From: Bradyrhizobium sp. BTAi1
GTDB taxonomy: Bacteria; Pseudomonadota; Alphaproteobacteria; Rhizobiales; Xanthobacteraceae
NCBI RefSeq assembly: GCF_000015165.1
Contig: NC_009485.1
Coordinates: 3,925,501 to 3,989,500, forward strand
DNA length: 64,000 nucleotides
Direction: 5' to 3'
Part shown: positions 16,605-25,274 of the stretch, piece by piece
How positions within the stretch are numbered: the first letter of the stretch is position 1
Layout: each line of letters opens with the position of its first letter
The notes under the pieces: generated by a model
The model's input: only the letters and a program-made list of their open reading frames with translations
What the model was told of the DNA's origin: nothing
Database searches by the model: none
Program-made: the position numbers and the translations under genes

Positions 16605-16749
16605 GGGTCTGGCGATCGAGTCGCCGGTTTTGGATGCGCGTCTCAAAGTGCCTCGAGGCCGGTCGGTCAATATATTCGCGGTTGTAATCTTGAGGCGCAC
16701 ACATTGCCCGACTGCGGGGCCAATTCAACCCTATTACCTACTACCCCAA

Positions 16750-16768
16750 TTGTTCTTGACCTGAACAA
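16750..16768. promoter_or_regulatory. Inverted repeat in the MarR/autotransporter divergent region
   Basis: TTGTTC-N7-GAACAA forms a 19-base dyad in the gap between the two divergent starts, overlapping a TTGACC that could act as a -35 element. Size and position fit a MarR-type operator. The assignment is an inference. Confidence 0.35.
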
Positions 16769-16915
16769 GTCACGATGTGAACATACATTTCTAACGAGCG
16801 ACCGATTGGCGCGTTGACATCGGCAGGACAATGCCTCGCGCAATTGCCGGGCATCTCAACCTCCGGCCTGTGCACGCCCGCAAAAGCGACGGCGCTCGTG
16901 TTGGGGGAGAGGAAA

Positions 16916-18985
16916 ATGCTCAATTTTGTGGGACGGGCGCGGTCGAGCAGCGCCGCGGGCAAATCGCTCGAGCACCGGGAGCAAGTCGGGTGGATGCCCG
17001 TTTCTGCCGGCTGTCGCGGCATCGTTGCTGCTTCCATTGCGGCCGCGGGAGTCGTGTGTGGCGCGGCTGGTGCATCGGCACAGACCTATACGCCGATCGC
17101 CATCACTCCGAGCCCGGACGTTTATGCATATATTCAGCAGAATCCATTCGTTCAGGGGTGGCTTGGCCCCAGAGTGGCAGGACAGTTTACACGCCTGACC
17201 GTGTTCGGTGACAGCTACGCCGACTGGGGAAATGAGATGCGGGCCGGGTCGTCTGTTCCTGCGAGCGGCCGCTTCAGCGCAGGGCTGGCGATGGCCGACG
17301 TTGTGCAATACCACTACGGTCTGCCCACCTCGGCGGTCGCCAACTACGCCACTGGGGGCGCCATGAGTGGCGGCACGAATGTCGGAAATCTGTTCGGGTC
17401 CACCGGCCCGGTGCTGCCGGGAACCGGCACTGAGATCGGAGTATTCCTTGCGGCGGGAGGGCGTTTCGGCCCACGAGACCTCGTCGACATCACCACCGCA
17501 GGCGGCAATGACAGCGTGCCGATCCTGTTCAATCCGACAATCACCCAAGATCAGATGAACACCGCTGCCCGGCAGACGACAGCCAACATCCTGTCGGACG
17601 TTCAGCAGGTGGTCCAGGCCGGCGCACGCAATATTGCGATCTTGTCGGTTGGGGATCTGTCCTATTTGCCTGCCGGCGCCGGCAACGCGAACGTCCACTA
17701 TTTCCAATCGACGTTGACGCAGATGGAGCAGGCCAGCCTGGCGCCGCTGGCGCGCTCGGGCGTCCGTATCTTCTTCTTCGATCTTGCGACGTTGACGCAG
17801 AGAGTCGTCGCAAATCCGTCTTTTTACGGTTTCACCAACGTCACCACAGCCTGTACCGATGTGCCGTCCTGCGTCGGCGGCTCGGTGGCGGCACAGAACC
17901 AGTTTCTGTCCTATGACGGCTTGCATTTCACGACCGCCGGTTTCGCATTGATCGGTCGCTACCAGACCAACCAGATCGATGCGCCGTTGACGGTGGCGCC
18001 GCAGGGTGACGTTGCGACCTCGATCGCGAGCGGTTTCGCCGGCTCGATATTCGGGCATCTCGATGCGTATCGCAACGTCCGTGGTGCGGCTGATGCAATG
18101 AACGCGATGGCGGCCGACATGCCGACCAAGGCGGCCCTGGCGGCTCCGGCCGCGGTGCAGAGCCCCTGGTCGGTTTACGGTGACGTCGCCTATTCCGGGG
18201 GAAGCCGCGACTCCCAGCAGTTCTTGTCCAGCTACAACTACAATTCGGTCGGGGGATGGATCGGGCTCGACTATCGTCTCTCGCCTGATCTGATGGTCGG
18301 CGGGCTGTTCAGCTACGCCCAGCCGAACGTCAATCTCGCTCTGCAGAACGCCCATGAGAAGATCGACGCCTACCAGATCGGCGGCTACGCGGCCTATAAC
18401 CGCGCCAATTGGTTTGCGGATGCGCTGCTCGCCTACGGCCGTCACGCGATCTCCACGGATCGTCAGGGCGTCATCGATGTCATCCGCGGGTCGACGCATG
18501 CGGACACGTTCACGGTCGCCGCGCGCGGTGGTTATCTCTGGGATCTCGGCGCGGTGCGCATGGGGCCGATCGGCGGCCTGTCCTACAGCAATGTGCAGAT
18601 CGCGGGCTATACCGAAACCGGCGATATGCTGCTCACCAACATGGTCAACCGTCAGCGTCTGGAGAGCCTGACCGGAAGCGCCGGCGTGCAATTGCGCGCA
18701 CCGTTCGCCGCGGCCGGAGCCTTCTATAATCCATACCTGAACTTGACCGTTGAGCATGAGTTCATTAGCTCCGCACGCAGCCTGATCACGACACAGGTGA
18801 CGACACCCTTGCTGCCGGTGTTGACTCCGATCGATGGACGTGCGGCGACCTACGGCAAGGTGGCGGCCGGCTTGGCCGCGGCGATCACCGATAAGGTCAG
18901 CGTCAATCTCGGCGTGGTCAGCACGTTCGCCAGATCCGACCGCAACGACTACGGCGTAAACGGCGGCCTCAAAGTCGCGTTCTAA
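16916..18985 (+). CDS. GDSL-esterase autotransporter
   Basis: A 689-residue type V secreted protein. An extended signal region ends at GAAGASAQTY. The passenger is an SGNH/GDSL lipase domain: block I VFGDSYADWG, then TGGAMSGG and TAGGNDSV (block III with Asn), and the Ser-His-supporting DGLHFT near residue 340. The C-terminal 270 or so residues form a 12-strand autotransporter barrel ending in KVAF. It should display or release an esterase at the cell surface. The start at 16916 has a GGGGGAGAGG ribosome site. The MarR gene is divergent. Confidence 0.82.
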   Translation: MLNFVGRARSSSAAGKSLEHREQVGWMPVSAGCRGIVAASIAAAGVVCGAAGASAQTYTPIAITPSPDVYAYIQQNPFVQGWLGPRVAGQFTRLTVFGDSYADWGNEMRAGSSVPASGRFSAGLAMADVVQYHYGLPTSAVANYATGGAMSGGTNVGNLFGSTGPVLPGTGTEIGVFLAAGGRFGPRDLVDITTAGGNDSVPILFNPTITQDQMNTAARQTTANILSDVQQVVQAGARNIAILSVGDLSYLPAGAGNANVHYFQSTLTQMEQASLAPLARSGVRIFFFDLATLTQRVVANPSFYGFTNVTTACTDVPSCVGGSVAAQNQFLSYDGLHFTTAGFALIGRYQTNQIDAPLTVAPQGDVATSIASGFAGSIFGHLDAYRNVRGAADAMNAMAADMPTKAALAAPAAVQSPWSVYGDVAYSGGSRDSQQFLSSYNYNSVGGWIGLDYRLSPDLMVGGLFSYAQPNVNLALQNAHEKIDAYQIGGYAAYNRANWFADALLAYGRHAISTDRQGVIDVIRGSTHADTFTVAARGGYLWDLGAVRMGPIGGLSYSNVQIAGYTETGDMLLTNMVNRQRLESLTGSAGVQLRAPFAAAGAFYNPYLNLTVEHEFISSARSLITTQVTTPLLPVLTPIDGRAATYGKVAAGLAAAITDKVSVNLGVVSTFARSDRNDYGVNGGLKVAF

Positions 18986-19164
18986 CCTCGCGCCTGGACG
19001 TTTCGGACGAACAGCTTGTCTTGGTTCCGATGGGGCAGGCGCGCGGGGTGAACATCGTGCCTGACTCTCTCGCATCGCCTCGTTGCTGCTGCCGCACGTG
19101 ATGAGCGGTGTGTGGAACGAGGTCGCCGGAGGCCGTGAAGCGTTCTGCGGCGGCTGGCGGCTTT

Positions 19165-19587
19165 TCACAGTTCGATGATCCCGCGCCGCGCCGCATGCGC
19201 CACGGCATCCGTGCGGCCGGTGGCGTCGAGCTTGTCGAGCAGCGAGCCGACGTGGAACTTCGCGGTGTGCACGGAGATGCCGAGGCTGCGCGCAATTTCC
19301 TTGTTGGAGCAGCCTTCGGCCATCAGCGCCAGTACGTCGCGCTCGCGCGCGGTGAGTTGAAACCCGTCGATCGCGCGGCCGTCGGTCTTGTCATGGTCGA
19401 GGCTGCCCTCGTCGAGGCTGCGTTTGTCACGGCCGTGCGGCGTGACGATGGCCACGTCCGCGGTCTCGTCCGGCGCGGCCAGTCTCAGCCCGGCGACGCC
19501 GCCGAGCAGCGCCGCCAGCCGGTCGGCCAGCGCGGCATCATCGATCGCGATCGCGATTGTGATCGGCTCGCTCTCGTCCGCGCTCAC
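19165..19587 (-). CDS. LuxR/NarL-type DNA-binding regulator
   Basis: A 140-residue protein. The first 70 residues resemble a shrunken receiver (IAIAIDDAALADRLAALL), and the C-terminal 65 are a LuxR HTH: LTARERDVLALMAEGCSNKE, then IARSLGISVHTAKFHVGSLL. The receiver lacks an obvious phospho-acceptor aspartate context, so classical phosphorylation is doubtful. Its start overlaps the stop of the HtrA-like gene by four bases, so the pair is coupled. Confidence 0.78.
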   Translation of the reverse strand: MSADESEPITIAIAIDDAALADRLAALLGGVAGLRLAAPDETADVAIVTPHGRDKRSLDEGSLDHDKTDGRAIDGFQLTARERDVLALMAEGCSNKEIARSLGISVHTAKFHVGSLLDKLDATGRTDAVAHAARRGIIEL

Positions 19588-20450
19588 GCTGGCCGCTCGC
19601 CGATCGTCAATGCGACCTGCACCGGCTCGCCGGCGCGCAGTGCCGCCAGCTCGACCACGGCACCGACGCTGTCCGGACCGAGCTCGCGCATCAGACCGCG
19701 CATGCCCCTGAACGGCTCCTTGTTGAGGGCGGTAATGATGTCGCCTTGGCGCAGGCCGGCGGCGGCGGCCGGACCGCTCTTGTCGATGCTCATCACCATG
19801 GCGCCGAGACCGTCATCGAGCCTGACCGGCTGCAGCCCCGCGCCCAGATAGCCGCGGGCGATGCGGCCGTGGGTTTCGAGCCTGCCGGCCACCCGCTCGA
19901 TGGTGGCCGTTGGAATGACGAGCGTGCGCCGCGGGCCGCGCACGGCCATGCCGATCGCGTGTCCCGTTGCGTCGAGCACGAGGCCGCCTTCGGAGCTGGG
20001 ACGCAGCCTTGTGTCGAGCTCGATCCGCGCCGCGATATCGCCGCCGCGCAGGCTGCACCAGGGGCCGGCGGATTTCGACACCATCGCGAGCGCGGCCACC
20101 GGCGTGCCCTGATCGGCGGCCGCGATGACCGCCAGCGCGCCGAGCGGCGGCACTTCGGCCATCAGCGGCATGGGCGCGACATCCGTGCCGTCGAAGCGGA
20201 GCAGGGCGATGTCGGTGGTGTGATCGCGCCCGGCAATGCTGGCGGCGCGCGTCGTGCCGTCGGCGAAGGCAATGATGATGTCGCCTTCGTCGGCCAGCGC
20301 CTCATCGGCCGTGATGATCAGGCCCGGCTTCCAGACGAAGCCCGTCGCGCGCGAGCGGTGCGAGTGGACCGAGACCAGCGAGGGGGCGGCCGTGGCGATG
20401 GTTGCGGCGAGCGCCGTCGAGAGCGAGGAGAGGGGGGACAGATGGGACAT
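19584..20450 (-). CDS. Degenerate HtrA-like (S1C) protein with PDZ domain, probably catalytically dead
   Basis: A 288-residue protein with a trypsin-like domain (about residues 15-185) and a C-terminal PDZ domain (YLGAGLQPVRL... SGPAAAAGLRQGDIITALN). Of the catalytic triad only the Asp context DHTTDIALLRFDG is clear. The His site, normally LTNxHV, reads IITADEAL, and the Ser site, normally GNSGGP, reads SSEGGLVLD. It is therefore likely a non-proteolytic scaffold or sensor. No cleavable signal peptide is evident. The start at 20450 has GGAG six bases upstream; 20462 is an alternative. It is coupled to a LuxR-type regulator, suggesting a sensing pair. Confidence 0.7.
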   Translation of the reverse strand: MSHLSPLSSLSTALAATIATAAPSLVSVHSHRSRATGFVWKPGLIITADEALADEGDIIIAFADGTTRAASIAGRDHTTDIALLRFDGTDVAPMPLMAEVPPLGALAVIAAADQGTPVAALAMVSKSAGPWCSLRGGDIAARIELDTRLRPSSEGGLVLDATGHAIGMAVRGPRRTLVIPTATIERVAGRLETHGRIARGYLGAGLQPVRLDDGLGAMVMSIDKSGPAAAAGLRQGDIITALNKEPFRGMRGLMRELGPDSVGAVVELAALRAGEPVQVALTIGERPA

Positions 20451-20530
20451 CGAGAGCTCCATGGGGTGATCCCAATGTGGAGCGTCGATGGCGCTTTCGG
20501 AACTCCCCGGATGGGCAGGCTGCGTCGTGT

Positions 20531-20608
20531 AGCCCGGATGAGCGGAGCGATATCCGGGATCTTACGAGCTGCGCGTTGAACCCGGATGTCGCTCCGCTCA
20601 TCCGGGCT
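20531..20608. repeat. Long palindrome, 28-base arms
   Basis: Arms 20531-20558 and 20581-20608 are inverted copies with a single mismatch and a 22-base centre. Each contains AGCCCGGATGAGCGGAGCGA. It lies between the HtrA-like gene and the IS110 element. The element type (REP-like or miniature mobile element) is undetermined; similar palindromes are, as I recall, common in rhizobial genomes. Confidence 0.7.
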
Positions 20609-20861
20609 TCTGTAACGGGCCTTGGTTTGTCAATCCCAATTCTGCATGTCCTCTCGCCGGGCCCTTGCTTCTGTACGGGGTCGGCGCATGGCCGCCACCT
20701 GTTGGGCTGCGTAAGAGGAACCGGCCGGCCAATCTACGGAGAGCGTGGTTTTGAACCGACTGCCCGGATGGCGGCCTGACCGGATCCATCGTCCCGGCGA
20801 AGGGACCCTGCTCGGGGAGAGCCTGGTGTCGTGGCCCGCCCAGAACTCGATCGATGCTCCC
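20609..20861. other. Gap between palindrome and IS110 transposase, no supported gene
   Basis: Short open frames exist on both strands but none has a believable start or product. The downstream non-coding end of the IS110 element must lie in the right part of this stretch; its exact border was not found. Confidence 0.4.
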
Positions 20862-21896
20862 CTAGGTCGCGGCAGCCTTGGCCGCGGGGTTGAACGGCAT
20901 GTTGTCGGCGAGCATGCGGTGAAGGATCACGGCAAGCTTGCGCGCCAGAGCCACCTTGGCTTTGCGCGGGCCGGCGCGCCTGGCGACCCGCATCGCCCAA
21001 CTCTTCAGCTGTGAGCAGTTCTTGACCGGCTTGGTCAGCATGATGTGCGCCGCCTGATAGAGCGCCTCGCGCACCGACGCATCGCCGACCTTCGTGATGC
21101 GGCCGCTATAGTCGGTCTCGCCGGACTGGTACCGTCTCGGCGTGAGGCCAAAATGCGCGCCTGTCGCCTTGGAGGATCGGAAGCGCTTGGGGTCGTCGAT
21201 TGCGAACATGTAGGTCAGCGCGACGATCGGGCCGACGGCCGGCGTGGTCATCAACAGCTTGGCCTGCGGATGCGCCTTCGCGAGCTGTTGCACCTGCTTG
21301 TCCAGCTTCTTGAACTCGCGCAGCAGCACCGTATGAGCCTCGAGCAGCGCCTGCACGACCAGCGTCAGTCCCGAATGGCCAGCCACCAGCGCCTCGATTC
21401 GCGTCGCGAAGCTGCGATCGGTGGTCTTGCCGACCTTCAAGCCGAAGCCCCGTAGCACGCCGCGCAAACAGTTCTCGACGTCGTGCAGCTTCGATTGCAG
21501 CAGCTTGCGTGCCGTAAGAACCGCACGCATCTCCTGCGCCTCGATCGATTTGCAATGAACCGGACGGAACCAGCCAAGCCGCATCAGCTGGGCAATACCC
21601 CTTGCATCGTTGCGGTCGGACTTCACCGACATCGCCCTGAAGGCGTCACGCACGTGCCGCGTCTCCAGCAGTTCGACCCGCTGACCCGCCTCCTGCATCG
21701 CCGCATACAGCCATTGCGACAGCGGCCCTGCCTCCAGACCGATCCGCTCAACCTCGATGCCGAACTGCTTGAACCAGCCGATCAAGACTGCCGGCTCACT
21801 CTCGACTGCCGCTTCCCGAACGATCTTGCCCGCCCCATCGACAATGCAGACCGCCGAGGATTTCAAAGACACGTCAATTCCGGCATAGTGGTTCAT
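20862..21896 (-). CDS. IS110-family transposase
   Basis: A full-length 344-residue transposase. The N-terminal RuvC-like domain starts HYAGIDVSLKSS and continues with the acidic residues in GLEAGP and SVKSDRNDARGIA, the DEDD set. The C-terminal transposase_20 domain has TTPAVGPIVALTYMFAI, FRSSKATGAHFGL and the catalytic-serine segment RRYQSGETDYSGRI. No frameshift is seen, so it may be active. The start directly follows a GGGGAC stretch that is also one arm of the upstream hairpin. Confidence 0.92.
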   Translation of the reverse strand: MNHYAGIDVSLKSSAVCIVDGAGKIVREAAVESEPAVLIGWFKQFGIEVERIGLEAGPLSQWLYAAMQEAGQRVELLETRHVRDAFRAMSVKSDRNDARGIAQLMRLGWFRPVHCKSIEAQEMRAVLTARKLLQSKLHDVENCLRGVLRGFGLKVGKTTDRSFATRIEALVAGHSGLTLVVQALLEAHTVLLREFKKLDKQVQQLAKAHPQAKLLMTTPAVGPIVALTYMFAIDDPKRFRSSKATGAHFGLTPRRYQSGETDYSGRITKVGDASVREALYQAAHIMLTKPVKNCSQLKSWAMRVARRAGPRKAKVALARKLAVILHRMLADNMPFNPAAKAAAT

Positions 21897-21967
21897 GGTC
21901 GTCCCCTAATGATGCGAGGAGCGGGCTTGCCCGACTCCGTTGAACACCATCAATTTGAGGGACGACC
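21897..21967 (-). ncRNA. Candidate IS110 bridge RNA hairpin
   Basis: Directly upstream of the transposase start, 21967-21959 and 21905-21897 pair (GGTCGTCCC with GGGACGACC) around a 53-base interior. IS110-group elements encode a bridge RNA in the non-coding end next to the transposase start, so this structured end is the expected place. Loop identities were not matched to target or donor sequence, and the RNA may extend toward 22060. Confidence 0.35.
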
Positions 21968-22068
21968 ACCTTTCCGCCAACCGGGCGGCACGCGAACGCG
22001 CTCCCAAATAGCGCAGGAGTGAGCGTGCCGCTCGGGTGGTCGGCCCGTTACCCCATCTACATGCCGGC

Positions 22069-22812
22069 TCAGAGCGTCGTCCGCGCCTTCGGCAGCGGGA
22101 AGGCGAGATCGCCGTGCTTGGAGGTCTTCAGCCCGAGCCCAACCAGCGCCTCGGCAAAGCGCACCGCGGCGGCGACGCCGTCGATCACGGGAATGCCGAG
22201 CTCGGTGGAGAGATCCTGCGCGAGATCGGCCATGCCGGCGCAGCCGAGCACGATGGCGCCGATGCCGTCCTCGCGCAGCGCGGCCTCGCATTCGCCCAGC
22301 AGCGTGCCGCGCACATTGGCCTCTGGCTTGTCGAGGTCGAGCACCGCGACATCGACCGCGCGCACCTTCCTGCAGTGCTGCTCCATGCCATAGTTGCGCG
22401 CCAGATGCTCGGCGATGACCTTGGTGCGCGACAAGGTCGTGACGATGCTGAAATGCGTGGCGACGAAGCTCGCCGCGTGCATCGCCGCTTCCGCGATTCC
22501 GAGCACCGGCACGGCCGACAATTCGCGCGCGGCGAGCAGGCCGGGGTCACCGAAGCAGGCGATCACATGGGCGTGGCAGCCTTCTGCGTCGCCGGCCTCG
22601 ACCTCCTTCAGCATCCCGACCGCGGCAATCGCCTCGTCGTAATGGCCCTCGATCGAGGCCGCGCCGAACCGCGCGGTGCGGCCGACGATCCGTGTGTGCG
22701 GGCTGGCGCTGGCCTGGGCGGCCTTCGCGATCAGCTCGGTCATCGTGACCGTCATGTTCGGGTTGATGACGTTGATCACGGTTTCGCTGTCGCGGCTCAT
22801 CGGTGCATCCAT
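22069..22812 (-). CDS. Asp/Glu/hydantoin racemase family protein
   Basis: A 247-residue protein of the Asp/Glu racemase superfamily. The two catalytic cysteines are visible in VIACFGDPG (about residue 85) and IVLGCAGMADL (about residue 185), and the N-terminal INVINPNMTVTMTELI is typical of hydantoin racemases. It probably epimerises 5-substituted hydantoins or allantoin-like compounds. No hydantoinase gene is nearby. Starts at 22812 or 22800 are both possible. Confidence 0.78.
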   Translation of the reverse strand: MDAPMSRDSETVINVINPNMTVTMTELIAKAAQASASPHTRIVGRTARFGAASIEGHYDEAIAAVGMLKEVEAGDAEGCHAHVIACFGDPGLLAARELSAVPVLGIAEAAMHAASFVATHFSIVTTLSRTKVIAEHLARNYGMEQHCRKVRAVDVAVLDLDKPEANVRGTLLGECEAALREDGIGAIVLGCAGMADLAQDLSTELGIPVIDGVAAAVRFAEALVGLGLKTSKHGDLAFPLPKARTTL

Positions 22813-22963
22813 CTGACGTCGTTCGCCGTGTTGTAGCCGAGTTCCGCTGCTATGGTCGAGGGCCGTCCGCGACGCGCGGAACCTGCAGACGTGACCAGCA
22901 TTGGGCTTGCATTCACCACGTTCAACGACCAGCTCCGCTCTCATCGCTCCCTGAAGTGCCGCC

Positions 22964-23560
22964 ATGCTTCGCGCCGTCCTGCTCATCCTGCTGATGCTGG
23001 CTACTCCGGCCACCGCCGACGCGCGGCGGCGCCAGATCAACCCGGTGCCGTTCGCACACACGCCGTGCAGCGTGCTCGACGAGCAGCCGTGCACGCCGTC
23101 CTTCTGCAGCATCTACGGGCCATGGCCCTGCATTCCCGAGATGAACTATCCCTACGGCCAGAACCTGCAGCTGACGATCGAGAGCCGGCCCGCCAAGGAC
23201 CAGGCCGCCAAATATCAGAAGCCCGATCACGATCTCGACACGATCAGTGATCTGTTCGCCGCGCTCCGATCCTGCTGGACGCCGCCGTCGGAGGACAGTG
23301 CCCGTGCGGGCATGCAGATGACGGTGCGGTTCAGCTTCAAGCGGACCGGCGAGATGGTGGCGCCGCCGCGCGTCACTTTCGCGACATCGGGCGCCTCGGC
23401 CGACATCCGCGCGACCTATCTGAAGGCGATCAATGCCTCGCTCGACGCCTGCCTGCCGCTGAAGTTCACCTCGGGGCTCGGCGGCGCGCTGGCTGGCCGG
23501 CCGATTGCGATCCGCTATGTCGACAACCGCGACCTGAGCAAGACATCCGAGCAGCAATAG
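22964..23560 (+). CDS. Exported hypothetical protein
   Basis: A 198-residue protein with a clear signal peptide (MLRAVLLILLMLATPATADA). A Cys-rich stretch follows (PCSVLDEQPCTPSFCSIYGP), then a C-terminal half resembling the TonB C-terminal fold (MQMTVRFSFKRTGEMVAPPR). Likely periplasmic. Function unknown; related genes are, as I recall, frequent in Bradyrhizobium. Confidence 0.65.
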   Translation: MLRAVLLILLMLATPATADARRRQINPVPFAHTPCSVLDEQPCTPSFCSIYGPWPCIPEMNYPYGQNLQLTIESRPAKDQAAKYQKPDHDLDTISDLFAALRSCWTPPSEDSARAGMQMTVRFSFKRTGEMVAPPRVTFATSGASADIRATYLKAINASLDACLPLKFTSGLGGALAGRPIAIRYVDNRDLSKTSEQQ

Positions 23561-23654
23561 TGCCGTTCGTCGCCGCGGCCGGCGCCACATTGCGAGGCGG
23601 CCCCCGGAAATGATACCCAGGTCCCCACCGGGTGCGTGCACAAAGGGGGATGTC

Positions 23655-24242
23655 GTGGGACTTCTGGTGATGGTGGTGGGGCTGGTGCTGTTTCTCGGCG
23701 CCCATGTGTTCACGACGCGGCGCGAGGCGCGGGCGCAGGTCATCGCCCGGCTGGGCGAGGGCACCTACAAGCTGGCCTACACGGTCGTTGCGCTCGCCGG
23801 TCTTGCGCTGATCGTCTGGGGCTTTGCCGAGTACCGCAATGGCGGCGGTTGGATCCAGCTGTGGACGCCGCCGAAGGCGCTCAAGCACATCAATCTCGCT
23901 TTGATGCTGCCAGCCGTGATCATGATGGTCGCCGCCTATATCCGGGGGCGGATCTATACGACGCTGAAACATCCGATGCTGGCCGGTGTGAAGCTCTGGG
24001 CGTTCGGGCATCTGCTCGCCAACGGCGATCTCGGCGGCATCATCCTGTTCGGCTCCATCCTGGCCTGGGCCGTCTTCGACCGCATCTCGCTGAAGCGCCG
24101 TGCCGATGCTGGCGGGCCGCCGATCCCGGTCGGCGGCGTCGGCAACGACGTCATCGCGGTCGTTATCGGCATCGTCGTCTATCTGGCGCTGACCTTCGCA
24201 TTCCATCCGGTCGTGCTCGGCATTCCGGTGATGGGAGGCTGA
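23655..24242 (+). CDS. NnrU-family membrane protein
   Basis: A 195-residue inner-membrane protein with about six hydrophobic segments. FLGAHVFTTRREARAQVIAR and KHPMLAGVKLWAFGHLLANG are NnrU hallmarks. NnrU proteins are associated with nitric-oxide-related denitrification and with carotenoid-isomerase-like folds; the exact reaction is unknown. The GTG start at 23655 has an AAGGGGGA ribosome site. It ends three bases before panB. Confidence 0.8.
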   Translation: MGLLVMVVGLVLFLGAHVFTTRREARAQVIARLGEGTYKLAYTVVALAGLALIVWGFAEYRNGGGWIQLWTPPKALKHINLALMLPAVIMMVAAYIRGRIYTTLKHPMLAGVKLWAFGHLLANGDLGGIILFGSILAWAVFDRISLKRRADAGGPPIPVGGVGNDVIAVVIGIVVYLALTFAFHPVVLGIPVMGG

Positions 24243-24244
24243 CG

Positions 24245-25069
24245 ATGTCCGTCCAAGCGCCGACCCGTCGCCAGACCGCGCCGGGCCTCCGGGCCCGCAA
24301 GGGGGGTGAGCCGATCGTCATGCTCACCTCCTATCACGCCCACACGGCCGCGATGATCGACCGGCATTGTGACGCGATCCTCGTCGGCGACTCTCTCGGC
24401 AATGTCATGCATGGGTTCGAGACGACCGTGCCGGTGACACTGGACATGATGATCCTGCACGGGCGCGCCGTGATGCGTGGCTCGCGCCAGGCGCTCGTCG
24501 TGGTGGACATGCCGTTCGGCTGCTATGAGGCGAGCAAGGAGGAGGCGTTTCACGCCGCGGCGCGACTCCTGAAAGAGACCGGGTGCGGCGCGGTCAAGCT
24601 CGAGGGCGGCGTGCGCATGGCCGAGACCGTGCGGTTTCTCTGCGAGCGCGGAATTCCGGTGATGGGTCATATCGGTCTGACGCCGCAATCGATCAACACG
24701 CTCGGCAGTTTCCGCGCCCAGGGCCGTCAGGCCGACAGCTGGGCCCCGATCGAGAACGACGCGCGCGCAATCGCGGAGGCGGGAGCCTTTGCAGTTGTGA
24801 TCGAGGCGGTGGCCGAGCCTCTGGCGCGCAAGATCACGCAGGAGGTGGCCATTCCGACGATCGGGATCGGCGCAAGCGCGGCCTGCGACGGCCAGGTGCT
24901 GGTGCTCGAAGACATGCTCGGACTGTCACCGAAGGTCCCGAAATTTGTCCGTCGCTACGGCAATCTCGGACAGGCGATCGAGGATGCCGTGACGGCCTTC
25001 GCGGCGGATGTGCGCTCGCGGGGCTTTCCAGCGGCCGAGCATGTCTACGGGATGGAGCGTGAGGGATAG
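24245..25069 (+). CDS. panB: 3-methyl-2-oxobutanoate hydroxymethyltransferase
   Basis: A 274-residue enzyme of pantothenate synthesis that transfers a one-carbon unit from methylene-THF to ketoisovalerate. Conserved blocks are MLTSYHAHTAAMIDRHCDAI, LVGDSLGNVMHGF (metal-binding Asp), VVDMPFGCYEAS, KLEGG and GHIGLTPQS. Length is normal. panC is not in the window. The two-base gap to nnrU suggests one transcript. Confidence 0.92.
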   Translation: MSVQAPTRRQTAPGLRARKGGEPIVMLTSYHAHTAAMIDRHCDAILVGDSLGNVMHGFETTVPVTLDMMILHGRAVMRGSRQALVVVDMPFGCYEASKEEAFHAAARLLKETGCGAVKLEGGVRMAETVRFLCERGIPVMGHIGLTPQSINTLGSFRAQGRQADSWAPIENDARAIAEAGAFAVVIEAVAEPLARKITQEVAIPTIGIGASAACDGQVLVLEDMLGLSPKVPKFVRRYGNLGQAIEDAVTAFAADVRSRGFPAAEHVYGMEREG

Positions 25070-25274
25070 CGCGGTCCGCGCCGATGTGGACGGCTGACAC
25101 CGCGACGCAGTGAGGCCGCAGGCGCGTTCCCTCCTCGTGCTCGGCATTCCCGGTATCGGCAATTGGCGCTGGTCGACGCGGGGATTCTGCCACACATTCC
25201 GGCGTCGCTCCGGGAGCGGCGCCGATCCGAACGGGTCGGCAAGCAAGAAGAACAATTGAAGGGGAGGCGATCCG

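Larger units (their letters stand above)
20862..21967 (-). mobile_element. IS110-family insertion sequence (minimum extent)
   Basis: The limits given cover the transposase and the upstream hairpin only. IS110 elements lack terminal inverted repeats, and I could not find the core dinucleotides marking the true ends. They should lie roughly between 20750-20860 and 21967-22060. The insertion separates the HtrA/LuxR pair from the racemase gene and breaks no recognisable gene. Confidence 0.7.
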
